From Flavobacteriales bacterium (GTDB lineage Bacteria; Bacteroidota; Bacteroidia; Flavobacteriales_D; Sanyastnellaceae), in NCBI GenBank assembly GCA_947460525.1, contig CANHIV010000028.1:1-8139 (forward strand): a stretch of 8,139 nt of DNA, given 5' to 3'. Position 1 is the stretch's first letter; every line of letters begins with the position of its first letter. The translations under genes were made by a program, and so were the position numbers. The notes beneath the pieces were generated by a model. It was given only the letters and a program-made list of their open reading frames with translations. It was not told the origin of the DNA and ran no database searches. Below are positions 6,205 to 8,139 of the stretch, one piece after another.

Positions 6205-7676
6205 TCTTAGATTCAAAAAACATAAGTCTAGAAGACTTAAAAACAATATTTCATTCCTCGGCTCCCATTCAGTTGGCCGAGGAATGTTTTTTTAATATAG
6301 AGCGTTCCAGGGCTTATCTCGATCAGTTCTCAGGAAAAAATGGCGCGCCCATCTATGGGGTAAATACCGGATTTGGCTCTTTGTGCAATACAATCATTGA
6401 AGACGATGATTTGAGCACTTTGCAAAAAAACTTGCTCATTTCTCACGCTTGTGGAATGGGCAATGAGGTACCGACGGAAATTGTTCGCCTCATGCTTTTG
6501 TTGAAAGTAATGGGCTTGAGCAAGGGTTTCAGTGGTGCACAACGCATCACGGTAGAAACATTGCTTGATCTATACAACAACAACATGACCCCCATTGTAT
6601 ATGAGCAAGGTTCACTTGGAGCGAGTGGTGATTTGGCTCCACTTTCTCACATGTGCCTTCCCTTATTGGGATTAGGTGAGGTGAGGTACCAAGGAAATGT
6701 TATTTCGGGAATCGAAGCGCTAGAAATTCTTGGAAGAAATCCCATTGTATTAAAAAGCAAAGAAGGACTTGCTTTGATCAATGGTACTCAGTTCATGAGT
6801 GCCTTCGCCGTTTTTAATACATGGAAAGCCGAAAGCTTGATCACTCACAGCACGAACATCGCTGCTATGAGCTTGGATGCCTATGATGGAAGAACAGAGC
6901 CCTTCATGGATAGCCTTCACCGGGTTAGACCTCATCAAGGTCAATTGGTGATTGCTGAAAACATGAGAGCTGCCTTAAAAGGTTCGGAAATCACTCTTCA
7001 AACCAAAAATCACGTTCAAGACCCCTATAGTTTCCGATGCATTCCTCAAGTGCATGGAGCTTCATGGGATACCCTTCAGTATGTGAAGCAAATTGTTGAA
7101 ATTGAAATCAACGCCGTTACCGACAATCCCGTTGTTTTGGTAGATGAAAACAAAGTCGTGAGTGGCGGACATTTCCATGGTCAACCACTTTCTATGGTCA
7201 TGGGATTTCTAACCCAAGCCATGGCAGAAATTGGAAGTATCGCTGAAAGACGCACGTACAAACTGATTGGTGGACAGAGAAACTTGCCTGCTTTTTTAAC
7301 GCCCAATCCAGGACTGAATTCTGGTTTTATGATTGTGCAGTATACTGCTGCTTCTATCGTTTCTCAAAACAAGCAATGGTGCACACCTGCTGTTGTAGAT
7401 ACCATTGATAGTAGCAATGGGCAAGAAGACCATGTAAGCATGGGCGCCAATGCCGCAACACAACTGCACAGGGTCCTAGAAAATGTACAAAAAATCATTG
7501 CGCTAGAGTGGCTCACCGCTGCCCAAGCATTGGATTTGAAACGACCTCTAAAGTCCAGTCCCGTTGTAGAAAAATACCACGAGTTGATCAGAAAAGAGGT
7601 GCCTTTTCTTCCTGTTGATGATTTGATGAGTCCGTTGATGAATAAGGCTTACGCGTTGTTGGGGTCACTTTCCTGA
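6201..7676 (+). CDS. hutH: Histidine ammonia-lyase
   Basis: This 491-residue protein of the MIO-dependent aromatic amino acid lyase family would convert L-histidine to urocanate and ammonia (EC 4.3.1.3), the first step of histidine breakdown. The A-S-G triad that cyclises into the MIO cofactor is A141-S142-G143, in G-S-L-G-A-S-G-D-L-A-P-L-S-H. Other family residues are Y53 (Y-G-V-N-T-G-F-G), N194 (L-I-N-G-T-Q), F-R-C-I-P-Q-V-H-G near 278-286 and D-N-P near 308-310. The S81-H82 pair and Q-E-D-H-V-S-M (408-414) favour histidine; tyrosine and phenylalanine lyases usually have N-Q-D with I/V in place of E-D-H. Y53 sits where Pseudomonas HutH has it, supporting the ATG at 6201. That ATG overlaps the pckA stop (ATGA). 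No hutU, hutI or hutG lies in the window. A terminator-like hairpin occupies codons 18-31. The 3' end overlaps the convergent sugar transferase gene by 12 bases. Confidence 0.92.
   Translation: MILDSKNISLEDLKTIFHSSAPIQLAEECFFNIERSRAYLDQFSGKNGAPIYGVNTGFGSLCNTIIEDDDLSTLQKNLLISHACGMGNEVPTEIVRLMLLLKVMGLSKGFSGAQRITVETLLDLYNNNMTPIVYEQGSLGASGDLAPLSHMCLPLLGLGEVRYQGNVISGIEALEILGRNPIVLKSKEGLALINGTQFMSAFAVFNTWKAESLITHSTNIAAMSLDAYDGRTEPFMDSLHRVRPHQGQLVIAENMRAALKGSEITLQTKNHVQDPYSFRCIPQVHGASWDTLQYVKQIVEIEINAVTDNPVVLVDENKVVSGGHFHGQPLSMVMGFLTQAMAEIGSIAERRTYKLIGGQRNLPAFLTPNPGLNSGFMIVQYTAASIVSQNKQWCTPAVVDTIDSSNGQEDHVSMGANAATQLHRVLENVQKIIALEWLTAAQALDLKRPLKSSPVVEKYHELIRKEVPFLPVDDLMSPLMNKAYALLGSLS
6252..6293 (+). 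terminator. Intrinsic-terminator-like hairpin inside the hutH coding sequence
   Basis: CATTCCTCGGC (6252-6262) and GCCGAGGAATG (6276-6286) are perfect reverse complements, an 11-bp stem with seven G-C pairs and a 13-base loop, followed at once by seven T residues (6287-6293). A U-G pair could extend the stem inward by one. The U tract is present only on the plus strand, the hutH sense. The element lies 48 bases after the pckA stop and within hutH codons 18-31. Structure is read directly; termination activity is inference. Ribosomes translating hutH would cover or open the stem, so it may act only when hutH translation fails. Confidence 0.6.
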
Positions 7677-8139
7677 GCCGCGCAATACCGTTACAATGGT
7701 GTAAAACAAGATTTTTATATCCATTGCCAAAGACATATTTTCAAGGTACAAGATGTCATACTTCAAACGCTGAATCATTTGATTCACGTTTTCCGCATAC
7801 CCATATTTAACCTGCCCCCAAGAAGTAATGCCTGGCCGAACACGCAGCAATTTCTTCACGTGCGGGGCTTGGGCCTTGATCTGCTCAATGTAAAAAGAGC
7901 GCTCCGGTCTTGGGCCTACCAATGACATTTCTCCAATGATTACATGAAAAAATTGAGGAATCTCGTCCAATCTCGTTTTGCGCAAAAATTTACCTACACT
8001 CGTAATGCGGCTATCCGATGTGGATGACAATTGTGGGCCATTCTTTTCCGCATTCACATGCATTGTTCTAAACTTGAGAATATGAAAAGGCCTTCCATGT
8101 ATACCGATTCTCTCCTGGGTATAGAAAATGGGGCCTTCA
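7665..8139 (-). CDS. Polyprenyl-phosphate sugar-1-phosphate transferase, C-terminal part (5' end beyond window)
   Basis: The 157 readable residues are the catalytic domain of the bacterial sugar transferase family (WbaP, WcaJ, PglC), membrane enzymes that move a sugar-1-phosphate from a nucleotide sugar to undecaprenyl phosphate, starting capsule, exopolysaccharide or O-antigen assembly. Reading from the right edge, the motifs are G-P-I-F-Y-T-Q-E-R-I-G, K-F-R-T-M, D-S-R-I-T-S-V-G-K-F-L-R-K-T-R-L-D-E-I-P-Q with the catalytic D-E pair, G-E-M-S-L-V-G-P-R-P-E, R-P-G-I-T-S-W-G-Q-V, L-K-Y-D-I-L-Y-L-E-N and D-I-K-I-L. The ORF is open to the window edge, so the ATG at 8063 is an internal methionine, not the start. 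The N-terminal part is missing, so long (multi-helix) and short (PglC-like) forms cannot be separated, and the sugar cannot be predicted. Its stop (7665-7667) lies inside the end of hutH. It may belong to a polysaccharide cluster to the right. Confidence 0.93.
   Translation of the reverse strand, partial: EGPIFYTQERIGIHGRPFHILKFRTMHVNAEKNGPQLSSTSDSRITSVGKFLRKTRLDEIPQFFHVIIGEMSLVGPRPERSFYIEQIKAQAPHVKKLLRVRPGITSWGQVKYGYAENVNQMIQRLKYDILYLENMSLAMDIKILFYTIVTVLRGSGK

Noticed and set aside
6166..6259. Antiterminator pairing between GAGGAA in pckA (6166-6171) and TTCCTC in the hutH hairpin (6254-6259)
   Set aside because: Only six base pairs, far apart, and without extension on either side. It is expected by chance.
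6201..7676. Tyrosine or phenylalanine ammonia-lyase identity
   Set aside because: The S-H pair and Q-E-D-H motif fit histidine lyases better, although the substrate is not proven.
1..8139. CRISPR array, tRNA or rRNA gene, insertion sequence, phage or toxin-antitoxin system
   Set aside because: Genes fill almost the whole window, the largest gap is 114 bases, and no direct-repeat array, terminal inverted repeats, transposase motifs or cloverleaf are visible.

Overview
The window looks like chromosomal DNA from a member of the Bacteroidota. The evidence is a lipoprotein with a typical Bacteroidota L-T-G-C lipobox, a solitary MnmD-type tRNA methyltransferase, A/T-rich leaders without clear Shine-Dalgarno sequences, a promoter upstream of pckA that matches the Bacteroidota TTTG / TAnnTTTG pattern exactly, and a sugar transferase C-terminus of the kind common in this phylum. 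I cannot place it below phylum level. Most of the window is housekeeping. I see no insertion sequence, CRISPR array, tRNA, rRNA or phage gene, and no long non-coding stretch.

Layout, left to right. Positions 1-1469 (minus) hold most of recJ, a single-strand DNA exonuclease cut by the left edge. A 103-base divergent gap separates it from a lipoprotein (1573-2589, plus) with six cysteine-rich repeats and a C-terminal beta-rich domain of unknown function. A bidirectional intrinsic terminator at about 2607-2632 lies between this gene and the convergent mnmD (2632-3312, minus), a tRNA wobble-uridine modification enzyme. A 51-base divergent gap follows, then an M42-family metallo-aminopeptidase (3364-4482, plus). 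A 114-base gap carries a well-formed promoter for pckA (4597-6204, plus; ATP-dependent PEP carboxykinase). pckA overlaps hutH (6201-7676, plus; histidine ammonia-lyase) in an ATGA junction. The 3' end of hutH overlaps by 12 bases a convergent, right-edge-truncated polyprenyl-phosphate sugar-1-phosphate transferase (7665-8139, minus).

The metabolic pairing is coherent. Histidine ammonia-lyase starts the breakdown of histidine towards glutamate and the TCA cycle, and PEP carboxykinase draws TCA-cycle oxaloacetate into gluconeogenesis. No other hut gene lies in the window. The most notable non-coding signal is a perfect 11-bp GC-rich hairpin followed by seven T residues, placed inside hutH codons 18-31. 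It has the form of a Rho-independent terminator and could uncouple hutH expression from pckA. The second notable item is the cysteine-repeat lipoprotein, whose fourth repeat carries an insertion resembling a calcium-binding loop.
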